Source: Comamonadaceae bacterium
GTDB taxonomy: Bacteria > Pseudomonadota > Gammaproteobacteria > Burkholderiales > Burkholderiaceae_C
NCBI GenBank assembly: GCA_027486555.1
Contig: JAIXOX010000007.1
Span: 1-64,000 of the forward strand
DNA: 64,000 nt
Reading direction: 5' to 3'
Of the stretch, positions 21,750 through 30,890 are shown one piece after another (position 1 is the first letter of the stretch; each line of letters opens with the position of its first letter). The position numbers and the translations under genes are program-made. The notes under the pieces are model-generated. The model had not been told where the DNA came from and made no database searches. It saw nothing but the letters and a program-made list of their open reading frames with translations.

Positions 21750-22772
21750 TTGAACAGTATGGACGATCTCGCATCAGCTTGGCTGCCTGGAGGACACGCA
21801 CAAACCATATGGGCTGCTTTATTCGCGCGTCGACAGCTTGCTCCGCCTTTAAATAGAGTCAGAGAAAGATGGAATACCCCTGATGGTGATTTCATTGAGG
21901 TGGACAAACAAAATGCCAGCAGCCCGCACAACCCATTGATGGTTCTTTTTCATGGATTGGAAGGTTCATCAAGCAGTCACTACGCTTTGGCTTTTGCAGA
22001 TTGGGCAGCAGAGCATGATGTGAACTTCGCTTTGCCACATTTCAGAGGTTGCAGTGGTGAGTTGAACAATGGTCCTCGTGCCTATCACTCAGGGGATCAC
22101 CAAGAAATCAACTGGATATTGAGCAAGCTGCGACAGGAACATCAACAAGTACGTGGACAAACCATGGTAGCTGCAGGAGTATCACTCGGCGGTAACGCAT
22201 TGATGCTTTGGGCTGGAGAACATGGTAAGCAGGCCATGAAAACAGTGGATGCCATTGCTTCTATTTGTGCACCACTTGATTTGACCGAAAGTGGTCGAGC
22301 GATCGGTCAAGGCTTGAATCTCCAAATTTATACCAAAATGTTTTTGCGAAGCATGAAACCCAAAGCCATGTCTAAGTTGGTCCAACATCCCGGCTTATTT
22401 GATGGCGACAAACTCATGGCTGCACGAAATCTTTATGAATTTGACAACGCCTTCACAGCACCTGTGCATGGATTTAAAGATACTGCTGACTACTGGATAA
22501 AAGCGTCTGCAAAACCGTTGATGAGACAAATCAAATTGCCAGCCTTGGCATTAAATGCCAGAAATGACCCGTTTGTACCTGTTCTTAGTTTGCCGCAACA
22601 AAACGAGGTGTCCGCTTCAGTGGCACTCTGGCAACCTCGTCATGGCGGGCATGTTGGATTTGTTCAAGGATCTTGGCCTGGACATGTTCGAGGTCTTCCC
22701 GATGCTGTGGGCGAGTGGTTGATGACGGCATCTGGGACTTCGATAAATAAAAGGAAGACTCGAGATGGATGA
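21750..22772 (+). CDS. YheT-like alpha/beta hydrolase
   Basis: SAWLPGGHAQTIWAALFARR...DFIEVD...LFHGLEGSSSSHYALAFADWAAEHDVNFALPHFRGCSGELN; YheT family. Confidence 0.9.
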   Translation: MNSMDDLASAWLPGGHAQTIWAALFARRQLAPPLNRVRERWNTPDGDFIEVDKQNASSPHNPLMVLFHGLEGSSSSHYALAFADWAAEHDVNFALPHFRGCSGELNNGPRAYHSGDHQEINWILSKLRQEHQQVRGQTMVAAGVSLGGNALMLWAGEHGKQAMKTVDAIASICAPLDLTESGRAIGQGLNLQIYTKMFLRSMKPKAMSKLVQHPGLFDGDKLMAARNLYEFDNAFTAPVHGFKDTADYWIKASAKPLMRQIKLPALALNARNDPFVPVLSLPQQNEVSASVALWQPRHGGHVGFVQGSWPGHVRGLPDAVGEWLMTASGTSINKRKTRDG

Positions 22773-23313
22773 ACTGGTTAAAAAAGCCATGTCAAAATGG
22801 CCCAATGTTCCTGATTGTTATGGTTGGTTGGCTTTGGACAGTCGAGGACATTGGTTCATGAGAGATGAGGGTGTTCAAAGCTTGGGTTCATTTCAAAGTG
22901 GCATCCCAGGAAGCAAAGGCTCATTGCTGAAACACGAAAAATTGATCGAATTTATAAATCGAAACTATGCAGTCGATGAAAAAGGATGGTGTTTTTTTCA
23001 AAATGGTCCCCAAAGAGTTTTCGTAGAGCTAGAGAGCACACCCTACGTGTGGCGTGTCAATGAACCCTTCGATATCGTTGCACACACCGGAGAAAGTACA
23101 CAATCGAAAGCATGTCTCATGGACGAGTCAGGTCGTGTTTATCTCAAAACGAACATTGGCTTTGGTTTGGTACACAGCCTAGATGTTGGCCTGGTGGCCG
23201 AAGCCTTAGAGAAAGGCATTTGTTCATTGGAAGAATGTGAGTCTGAGTCGCTGGCCGATCAAAACGGCTACGTGATAAGCCCTCAAGGAATCATTCAGGA
23301 TAAAAAAGAATAA
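22765..23313 (+). CDS. Conserved hypothetical protein
   Basis: 183-codon ORF, MDELVKKAMSKWPNVPDCYGWLALDSRGHWFMRDE; overlaps end of the hydrolase gene. Confidence 0.75.
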   Translation: MDELVKKAMSKWPNVPDCYGWLALDSRGHWFMRDEGVQSLGSFQSGIPGSKGSLLKHEKLIEFINRNYAVDEKGWCFFQNGPQRVFVELESTPYVWRVNEPFDIVAHTGESTQSKACLMDESGRVYLKTNIGFGLVHSLDVGLVAEALEKGICSLEECESESLADQNGYVISPQGIIQDKKE

Positions 23314-23316
23314 AAA

Positions 23317-23338
23317 AAACCGACCCATGGATCGGTTT
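23317..23338. terminator. Convergent-gene intrinsic terminator
   Basis: aaaccga-cccatgga-tcggttt hairpin between convergent genes, with flanking A-rich tract. Confidence 0.7.
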
Positions 23339-23354
23339 GTGTATGAGCTGAAGG

Positions 23355-23882
23355 TTATTTTTTTTCAGCGCCGAGGGATGCAGGTGCAGCAAGCACGTCA
23401 AATTTAGAACCAGCATTGTTGGTGATGTAAACGACAGCACGCGCAATTTCGATATCACTGAAGTCGCCCCCGGATTGAGCGCCCATGGCACCCTTGCCCT
23501 TGAGTGCAGATGTGACAAGAGAGTCCAAACCTTGCTTGATACGAGGACTCCAAGCGGCAACATCTGCAAATTTAGGTGCACCAGCAGCACCGGAGGTATG
23601 ACAAGCAGAGCATTGAGCTTTGTAAACGTCTTCACCAGATTTAAGAGGACGATTAGCGTCACGAACTTCAACGGTACCAACCTTCTGGATGCGCTGAGCC
23701 ACAGATTTTTCAATGTCGCTAGAACCTGGTGCAGTTTTATTGGCTGAAGTGACATAAAACACCAAGCCGATGATGATGAAAACAGGAATAATGAAGGAAG
23801 CAAAACTCAACAAAAGCATTTGCTTTGGGGTTTTCACCGGGCCGGTGTGTGCTTCGTGGTGGTCGTGACTGTTCTCGCTCAT
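23355..23882 (-). CDS. Membrane-anchored class I cytochrome c (c5-like)
   Basis: N-terminal TM segment; GEDVYKAQCSACHTSGAAGAPKFADVAAW with CSACH heme site. Confidence 0.92.
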   Translation of the reverse strand: MSENSHDHHEAHTGPVKTPKQMLLLSFASFIIPVFIIIGLVFYVTSANKTAPGSSDIEKSVAQRIQKVGTVEVRDANRPLKSGEDVYKAQCSACHTSGAAGAPKFADVAAWSPRIKQGLDSLVTSALKGKGAMGAQSGGDFSDIEIARAVVYITNNAGSKFDVLAAPASLGAEKK

Positions 23883-24023
23883 GAAATCCTCTATTAGGGC
23901 TTGGCCTGTAGGCCTTCAGGTGTTCCGAAATCTGAACACCATTATACCGACCAGACCTCCACAGACCTTGCTTCCAACAGGATGAATGAGAAGCCATGAG
24001 ATAATATAAAAAGTGGACAGTTT

Positions 24024-24099
24024 GCGGCTGTAGCTCAGTGGATAGAGTATTGGCCTCCGAAGCCAAGGGTCGTGGGTTCGATCCCCGCCAGCCGCACCA
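24024..24099 (+). tRNA. tRNA-Arg (anticodon CCG), CCA encoded
   Basis: GCGGCTG...CAGCCGC-ACCA acceptor stem; anticodon loop CTCCGAA with stem TTGGC/GCCAA; T-loop GGGTTCGATCCCC. Confidence 0.96.
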
Positions 24100-24143
24100 C
24101 TTTCAAATCAAAACCCTGCTTGAATTCGATGCCATTGACGGTG

Positions 24144-24923
24144 TCAAAAAGAAAAAGGCCATGAGCTTTTGACGGGCCAGACAAACTCCAGAGGCCAGGT
24201 CAGGGAGGATGGCCAAATCAAATGGGGTGGCCACACCAATTCATAGGGGCTCCACAGCGCAATGCCGTAGCCGAGCAAGGCACCCAACAAAAGGGTGAAA
24301 AAGCGCCATATATAAGAGGAACCAGTACGTACCAAGGGCGTGTTCGCAGTCTGATCGTGAGCCAAACTGAGTGATGATTGATCGGGAGAAAGGTCCTGAT
24401 CTTGGCAGGGCGTGGACAAACTCAGTGCTACGGGTTTCATCAGAGTCGTTGCGTTCGTGGTGTTTGGATGGTTCAGCTCAGACCATTCATCTTGTCGAGA
24501 GTTGCTGGCTGGTTTGATGCTGATAGGCCATTGCAGTTGAACCACCTTATTGAGGGGTTTTGATGCAAAAGCAGCATTTTCCAATTTGTCCCAATCCGCA
24601 TTGAGCAATTTGGCAACACGTTTGGCAGCTTGATCGCGCAGTGATGATGAATAAAAGCGGGTCGAAAGGCCTTGCTCGATTTCATAGAGTTGGGCCACGG
24701 ATATGCAAGCTTGTGTGGCCAACTCAGCAGGGTCAAGTTCCAAATGAAGACGCAAATTTCGGATCAATCGACCCTTGGGGTCTTCAGAAACCTCGGTGAA
24801 TTGATCCATGCGTGTTGCAAAAGAACGATTGGCATGCAAAAGAGATTCATTTTCTCCTGGTCGGGACAGATTGCGCGACAAGCAAGATGTCCTGTTGAAG
24901 GGCATGAATTTCAGCTCTTGCAT
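24144..24923 (-). CDS. Helix-turn-helix (Cro/C1/RodZ-type N-terminus) protein with C-terminal TM segment and WP-repeat tail
   Basis: GRLIRNLRLHLELDPAELATQACISVAQLYEIEQGLSTRFYSSSLRDQAAKRVAKLLN HTH; hydrophobic WRFFTLLLGALLGYGIALW then WPPHLIWPSSLTWPLEFVWPVKSSWPFSF; overlaps preceding ORF by 13 nt. Confidence 0.75.
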   Translation of the reverse strand: MQELKFMPFNRTSCLSRNLSRPGENESLLHANRSFATRMDQFTEVSEDPKGRLIRNLRLHLELDPAELATQACISVAQLYEIEQGLSTRFYSSSLRDQAAKRVAKLLNADWDKLENAAFASKPLNKVVQLQWPISIKPASNSRQDEWSELNHPNTTNATTLMKPVALSLSTPCQDQDLSPDQSSLSLAHDQTANTPLVRTGSSYIWRFFTLLLGALLGYGIALWSPYELVWPPHLIWPSSLTWPLEFVWPVKSSWPFSF

Positions 24924-25582
24924 GATGCCACCACACCGGTCAGGTAAGCGTGTAACCAGATAGAAGAAAGAGGGCCGGGCACCAACTGGATGGAAGAAGC
25001 TGCGCCGAACGGCATGGAAGATGCCAGGCCTTTTTCTTGAGTGATCAACACCACCGACAAGGGTGTATGACCACGATTGTTGAAGTTTTCAAGCGCTTGA
25101 AAAGTTTTTTCCTGAAGGGTACGAGGCATGGACATCTCGACAACGATCATGTCAGGACGTTTGTTGGAAAGATCCAAAAGCGCTTCGGTCACGGATTCGA
25201 AAAAATTAACGTCAATGGGGATACCCCATTGCTGAAAATCTTGCATGAAACTGTTCATCAAGCCCGGTGTTTCGATGACAACGGTCACACGAGGTTTGCT
25301 GCTGGATTTTGCATGGCGATTCACAGCATGTCGTGAAACGGTTTGGTAATCCATGATGGAGTCCAGCGAAATACGGCGGTGTCCGCCACGCGTTTTCCAA
25401 CCTTTGAGTTCACCTTGATCGACCAGTGTCTGAACGAGTGTGGTGGACAAACCCAACATTCGAGCCGCTTCTGCGGTGCTTAAAAATTGTGGGGTGTGCG
25501 GTGTTGACTTGTTCTGGACCATCAAAGATGCTGGTTCGATGGAAATAACGTCATCAAGAATAAGAGTGTGTTCATCGCCCAT
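24911..25582 (-). CDS. Excisionase/MerR-type HTH protein with receiver-like C-terminal domain
   Basis: FLSTAEAARMLGLSTTLVQTLVDQGELKGWKTRGGHRRISLDSIMDY (excisionase HTH) followed by REC-like RVTVVIETPGLMNSFMQDFQQWGI...RPDMIVVEMSMPRTLQEKTFQAL. Confidence 0.8.
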   Translation of the reverse strand: MGDEHTLILDDVISIEPASLMVQNKSTPHTPQFLSTAEAARMLGLSTTLVQTLVDQGELKGWKTRGGHRRISLDSIMDYQTVSRHAVNRHAKSSSKPRVTVVIETPGLMNSFMQDFQQWGIPIDVNFFESVTEALLDLSNKRPDMIVVEMSMPRTLQEKTFQALENFNNRGHTPLSVVLITQEKGLASSMPFGAASSIQLVPGPLSSIWLHAYLTGVVASCKS

Positions 25583-25610
25583 GGTTTGGCTCCTGAAAAG
25601 TGAATTTGGA

Positions 25611-26822
25611 TTAACGCTCGCGCAACGCCTGAGTGACGTTTTGCAAAGGACGGAAGAGGTATTCAAGAACGGTCTTGTAGCCCGTCCTGATTTCGACAGA
25701 GGCAGTCATGCCAGGCGAGGGGGTGAGGCGAAGGCCGTTGCGCAATTCAGGACTTGGTTTGACCCGAATGATGATTCGGTAAAGTCCTTCTTCGAGCTCA
25801 ACCGGGTTGCCGGGTTTGCGTTGTTTTTCGTCGCGTAATGTGTCTGGGCTCAAGTGTTCGAGCACACCATCAAGACCGCCGTATTTGTTGAAGTCGTAAG
25901 CGGTTAACTTCACAACCGCAGACTGGCCAACTTTCAAAAATGCCACTTCAGCAGGTTTAACGTAAGCTTCAACCAGCATTTCGTCTTCGGTGGGAACAAT
26001 TTCAAGAATCGATTGACCCGCTTGGACAACACCACCGACGGTGGTGATCTGGACGTTTTTCACCACGCCTTTCATTGGAGATCTGATGGTGGTTCTGCGA
26101 AATGCGTCCTCGCGTGCCATGGCACTTTCTTTGGTTTGCGAAAGCTCCGAGGCCACACGAACCAACTCATTGTTGGCATCGGTAAGGTAGCGGTTTTGAC
26201 GCTCGGCTCTTTGTCCCATCAATTCAGACTGTTGGCGTTTCAAGCGAAGCAACTCCACCTCGGACATGACGCCCTGGCGAACCATGGGTTCGGTGATCGT
26301 CAACTCACGGGTCACGGAGGACAAAGATGAATCCAATGAACGCAGGGATTCGGACAGGGCCAGTTTTCTGGCGTTGAAGGCTTGCAATTCCTGGCGCATC
26401 AAGGCGGGTTCAGATTTCAATTGCTCAGGAAAAACCAATGAGGTGCCATAAGCTTCGGCTTTCAGGCGTGATGACAAGGCCAAAAGAGCCAGGTATTTTT
26501 CTTTCGCTTCGCGGTAAACCGCACCAGAACGCGCATCGTCAATGCGTAAAAGAATTTGATCCTTTTCAACCACACTGCCTTCTCGTACAAACATTTCACT
26601 CATCACCCCGGAGTCGAGGCTCTGGATGACTTGCTCTCGGCTCGAAGGGATGACTTTGCCCTGTCCCCGGGTGATTTCATCGAGTTCAAAAAATGCAGCC
26701 CATCCCAAAGCCAAAATCAAGGTGAAGGCCGTGGCCCAAATCAGAGTTTTACTGGCCTGACGTTCGTCGTCTTCGACCGTGGGCATGCCAAAACCCTTGC
26801 TCTTGCGCGTTAAAGTGCTCAT
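25611..26822 (-). CDS. HlyD-family type I secretion periplasmic adaptor
   Basis: Single N-terminal TM; DEITRGQGKVIPSSREQVIQSLDSGVMSEMFVREGSVVEKDQILLRIDDARSGA. Confidence 0.95.
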   Translation of the reverse strand: MSTLTRKSKGFGMPTVEDDERQASKTLIWATAFTLILALGWAAFFELDEITRGQGKVIPSSREQVIQSLDSGVMSEMFVREGSVVEKDQILLRIDDARSGAVYREAKEKYLALLALSSRLKAEAYGTSLVFPEQLKSEPALMRQELQAFNARKLALSESLRSLDSSLSSVTRELTITEPMVRQGVMSEVELLRLKRQQSELMGQRAERQNRYLTDANNELVRVASELSQTKESAMAREDAFRRTTIRSPMKGVVKNVQITTVGGVVQAGQSILEIVPTEDEMLVEAYVKPAEVAFLKVGQSAVVKLTAYDFNKYGGLDGVLEHLSPDTLRDEKQRKPGNPVELEEGLYRIIIRVKPSPELRNGLRLTPSPGMTASVEIRTGYKTVLEYLFRPLQNVTQALRER

Positions 26823-29023
26823 GCAGCTGCTCCTTGTGGTTTGGTAACGTTGACATCAATACCCCGCGACAACTTGTCGAGCATCTCTTGCTTGGGGCCC
26901 CAAGCAACGCACTGGCCGGAATCAATCACTGCAATCAGATCAGCCCATTCCAAAAGCTGAGGGCGGTGAGTGGACATCAGCAAAGTGCGTCCGCGCAACC
27001 ACTCGCGCATCACACTAATCACCCGGGCTTCGGTGTTTTGGTCCATGTTCGCCGTGGGTTCGTCCATGAAGACCATTTGTGGATTCCGCAGCATCATTCG
27101 GGCAATCGATAAAAGTTGGCGCTGGCCCCCTGACAGGCCACCACCGGCTTCGGTGATGGGCATGTCCAAGCCCAGGGGATGGTTGGCAACGATGTCGTAA
27201 ACATTGAGTGTTTTGAGGACTTCGACAATCTTGGTGTCGCTGATCCAGCTGTCGGCCAACACCAGGTTTTCGCGCACCGTGCCCATGAAAAGCTGCGGAT
27301 CCTGACCCACATAGCCGATGCGACTGCGCATTTCAGTGGGCTCGATTTGTTGCATGTCGACACCATCGAGCCGCACATTGCCAGCCAAAGGGGCGTACAG
27401 GCCCGACATCAAGCGCAGCAAGGTGCTTTTGCCGCTGCCCACACGGCCCAGCATGGCGACTTTCTGGCCGGGTGCGATGGACATGGACAGGTTTTTGATG
27501 ACTGGGATTTTGTGTTGTCCAGGGTAGGCAAACTCCAAAGAATCCGCTTGCAAACCCCCTTGAATGCTTTCGGGCACAAGGTAATTGCGGCCATGAATGC
27601 GGTCACGGGGGCGTTTCATCAGGCCATCAAGGGTTTCCAGTGCTGAGCTGGCTTGTTGGTAGCGAGAGGCCAAAGACATCACGCTGGCCAAAGGAGAGAT
27701 GGCACGGCCAGCCAAAATCACAGAGGCAATCAAACCACCCAAGGTGAGTTGATTGTTGTGGATCATGTAAACACCGCCTACCACCATGGCCACGGTGATG
27801 AATTGCTGCAGGGCCGTTGTGAAACCCATGATCCAGTTGGTCAGGCTGCGCATGCGTTTGTAGGAGTCGGCACCCGCCAAATTGGCCACCTCCCAACGGC
27901 GCTGCAAGTAGCTTTCAGCGTTGTGTGCCTTGAGCAGTTCAAGGTTCAATACCGACTCGACCAGCACGCTTTGCTTGTCGCCCGACTCTTTCATGTTTTC
28001 CCGCATGGCACTCATCAAAGGCTTTTGAGACAGCAGGCCAATGACAATCAGCAAAGGCACCGCCAGTGCGGGAATCCAGACCAAGTTTCCACCGATCATG
28101 GCAATCAAGGCCAAGAACATCAGTACAAAAGGCATATCGGCCAAAACCACCAAGGATGCGGAGGAGAAAAAGTCACGCAGTGACTCAAAGTCACGCATGG
28201 AACTGGCAAAAATGCCGACGGACTGAGGGCGGTGCTCAAGTCGAATGGCCATGATTTCCCGCAGCAAAGTGGCATTGATGGCCAGATCGGCTTTTTTCCC
28301 ACCCAGATCCACCAAACGGGCTTTGAGCCAGCGCATGATGAACTCCATGAAAATGGCCACGGTGGTGCCAATGGCCAAAGTCCACAGCGAGGTGTAAGCC
28401 CCAGTCGGAACGACTCGGTCGTACACGTTCATGGTGAAGAAAACACTGGCCAGCGTGAGCAAGTTGGCCAACACCGTGGCCACCATCGATTCCACATAAA
28501 AGGCCCGGAATCGCCACAAGGTGCCCCAAAACCAGTTGAAAGCAGAACCTTCCATGGGCGCCAGCGTTTGGTCATGGCGGGTGGGCGGCAGTTTGATGGC
28601 CAGCACCTCGGGGCGGGCCAGACTTTGCAGTTCTGGCAAGGCGATTTTGTGGTCCTCCATGCCCTTGTCTGCCCACCAGACAATGGCCTCCTTGCCTTCA
28701 ATGCTGCGAAGCACGCAGGCCCGTCCATCCATCAAAGGCATCAACACGGGCAGCACGTAGTGAGGAATGTCAGACAAGCGCACGCGAGACCAAGCGGCCA
28801 TCAAACCATTTTTGTGCGCCATGTCGGGATAGGCAGCCAAAGGCACACGACCCCGCGCATCAAGTGCAAAACCGGACCGCAAAACCTGAGCGTGTACAGG
28901 ACGGCCCAGTTGCTTGGCAGCCATGGTCATGCACAGCAAAAAAGGGTCAGCCTGGATGTCCTGACCCGCTGAGGGTTTGGGGGCTGCGCCAACCGCGGTT
29001 GGCATGGGTATCAATTGAGCCAT
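26819..29023 (-). CDS. Type I secretion ABC permease/ATPase (LapB-like)
   Basis: GRVGSGKSTLLRLMSGLY Walker A; LSGGQRQLLSIARMMLRNPQMVFMDEPTANMD; N-terminal peptidase-like domain without a recognisable catalytic Cys. Confidence 0.95.
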   Translation of the reverse strand: MAQLIPMPTAVGAAPKPSAGQDIQADPFLLCMTMAAKQLGRPVHAQVLRSGFALDARGRVPLAAYPDMAHKNGLMAAWSRVRLSDIPHYVLPVLMPLMDGRACVLRSIEGKEAIVWWADKGMEDHKIALPELQSLARPEVLAIKLPPTRHDQTLAPMEGSAFNWFWGTLWRFRAFYVESMVATVLANLLTLASVFFTMNVYDRVVPTGAYTSLWTLAIGTTVAIFMEFIMRWLKARLVDLGGKKADLAINATLLREIMAIRLEHRPQSVGIFASSMRDFESLRDFFSSASLVVLADMPFVLMFLALIAMIGGNLVWIPALAVPLLIVIGLLSQKPLMSAMRENMKESGDKQSVLVESVLNLELLKAHNAESYLQRRWEVANLAGADSYKRMRSLTNWIMGFTTALQQFITVAMVVGGVYMIHNNQLTLGGLIASVILAGRAISPLASVMSLASRYQQASSALETLDGLMKRPRDRIHGRNYLVPESIQGGLQADSLEFAYPGQHKIPVIKNLSMSIAPGQKVAMLGRVGSGKSTLLRLMSGLYAPLAGNVRLDGVDMQQIEPTEMRSRIGYVGQDPQLFMGTVRENLVLADSWISDTKIVEVLKTLNVYDIVANHPLGLDMPITEAGGGLSGGQRQLLSIARMMLRNPQMVFMDEPTANMDQNTEARVISVMREWLRGRTLLMSTHRPQLLEWADLIAVIDSGQCVAWGPKQEMLDKLSRGIDVNVTKPQGAAA

Positions 29024-29029
29024 GGTCGG

Positions 29030-30415
29030 TCACTTTGAAAAAAATCGCTCATTGGGCGCAGGCAATACACGGCCGGGCTCGGCGTTGAAGCGTTTGGCCA
29101 AATCACCCGTGACAGCCAGCAGGCGCACGCGTGCCAATCGTTCGTCGTGGAACGCAGCTCGGGCGGAGCTGCGGTAATTGAAGGCATCGGCCTGAATGTT
29201 CAGCAGGTCCAGCAAAGAGCGGCGTGCCACACGAAACTGTTGGCGGTAAGCGTCAACGAGTTTGTCGCCCACTTCGGACTGAGAGGCGCCTGTGACAGCG
29301 CGTGAACGGGCAGAAGCCCATTCTTGCCAAGCCAATGCGGCTTTTTCTCGGGCCAGAAGTTGGGCTTCTTCCAAAGCGAATTCGGCGGCTTTGAGTTGAC
29401 CCACGGCACCTTCAACCAAAGCAGCTGTGCCGCCACCGTTGTAGAAAGGGGCATTGACCTGCAGTTGTGTAAAGGCCTCTTGGCGGCCATTGGCGGTGTT
29501 GGCTTGTTTGGAAACCGACAAGTCCACCGTAGGCCAAAACTGGCTCTTGGCGACACGAACGCCTGCTTGTGCGGCTTGAACTTGCGAACGGGCTTGTGCA
29601 ATGGTGGGCAAATCAAGCGAAACCATCTCGACCGCCTGAGCCAAAGACGAAGGAATTTTGCCCAGAACACCCGAATCGGCAACGGCGGCATCAAGGCCTT
29701 CAGGCCGAGATGCCATGTCTGCCGCCCAAAAGCGTCTGACCCGCTGAATGGCTTGGGCAAAGTCTGATTTGCGTTGCTGCAGGCTCAATGTGGCATTTTC
29801 CATCCGAACCAGGGCCTGCTCATAGTCCACACGGCGACCGGTGTCGGCTTGGGCAATTTTTCGGATGTCACTCAATGTTTCTTCATGGGCATTGACGTTG
29901 AGCACAGCCAATCGGTAAAGATCGGCTGTTTTCGCCCAATTGAGATAAGCCTCTGCCGCCAGTTGAGCCACTTCATCCAGGGTGTTGGCTTGCAGATATT
30001 CAGAAGCTTGCGTCAGTGCTTCTGCGCGTTGTGCTTCCGCTTCGATTTTTCCACCCGACCACAAATTGACTTTGGCAGTGGGGGAAAGAGAACTTCTGGA
30101 AGTCCCTGAGGGGTATGCGCCAGAGGCAAAAGCATTGGCAGTGGCCGTTAAACCCAATTGTGGGTAATGGGCGCTGCGGGCGCGAGCAATGTCTGAACGG
30201 GAGGCCGAGGTCTTGGCCGCAGCCGACAGAACGGCCGGGTATGTTTGCAGGGCTTGATTGACAACTTCAACCAAGGTTTGAGCCTGTGCCGAAACCCCCA
30301 CGCTGGTCAGCAAAATGGCAGAACAGGCGTGTTGCATCACAACCCAAAGATCTTGAGAGGGTTTTGACTTCGCAGTTGAACGAAGAAAGTATTTTTGGCA
30401 ATCAAGATGAATCAT
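29030..30415 (-). CDS. TolC-family outer-membrane efflux protein
   Basis: TLVEVVNQALQTYPAVLSAAAKTSASRSDIARARSAHYPQLGLTATANAFA...; TolC repeats, located with T1SS genes; start chosen at MIHLDCQKYF. Confidence 0.92.
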   Translation of the reverse strand: MIHLDCQKYFLRSTAKSKPSQDLWVVMQHACSAILLTSVGVSAQAQTLVEVVNQALQTYPAVLSAAAKTSASRSDIARARSAHYPQLGLTATANAFASGAYPSGTSRSSLSPTAKVNLWSGGKIEAEAQRAEALTQASEYLQANTLDEVAQLAAEAYLNWAKTADLYRLAVLNVNAHEETLSDIRKIAQADTGRRVDYEQALVRMENATLSLQQRKSDFAQAIQRVRRFWAADMASRPEGLDAAVADSGVLGKIPSSLAQAVEMVSLDLPTIAQARSQVQAAQAGVRVAKSQFWPTVDLSVSKQANTANGRQEAFTQLQVNAPFYNGGGTAALVEGAVGQLKAAEFALEEAQLLAREKAALAWQEWASARSRAVTGASQSEVGDKLVDAYRQQFRVARRSLLDLLNIQADAFNYRSSARAAFHDERLARVRLLAVTGDLAKRFNAEPGRVLPAPNERFFSK

Positions 30416-30890
30416 GAGCGGTGAATTACCAGCTACGTTAAAACTGAAATTCTCGTGAAAAAAGAGAAGTAGCAAATCCGCCAAATGGAGTACGAGCCAG
30501 AGAGAAGTAGCTCTGAAATGAAAAATTCAGAGATAAAAGTAGCAAATTGGAAGTGGAAAATGTGGGTCAGTCTTGGCGCTGAACTGACCGGTTCGCAGGG
30601 GGTGATTTCAGTGTGTTTTCAGAGGGAAAACAGAGGAAATACGGAAAAAGAAAGAGAAGCAAGGCGCGCACTGAATGACCTTGAAACACCATGTGGACGA
30701 CCCAAGAAAAGGGCTTGAATTTTTTGGGTGTAACTTTGTAAATAAATCAAATTAGTTTGATTTTGATGTTTTTGACGCGCAAAAAAGAGCTTAAACAGTC
30801 GAAAAGACTGTATAGATCAAAACCAATAGCCATGAAGCGGCCGAGCAACAGATGGCGCACAAGGCCCCGGACCAATGCGGTCAGGCGGCA

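Noticed and set aside
26819-29023. ABC exporter as a bacteriocin/peptidase-containing (C39) transporter
   Set aside because: N-terminal domain lacks an obvious catalytic Cys motif; fits the C39-like (degenerate) LapB/HlyB type better
30485-30718. 77-aa ORF in the T1SS upstream region
   Set aside because: Atypical composition, no homology recognised; region better explained as regulatory DNA
24024-30890. tRNA-Arg as attachment site of a T1SS genomic island
   Set aside because: No integrase seen and I found no direct repeat of the tRNA 3' end (ggttcgatccccgccagccgcacca) near the far end of the T1SS block
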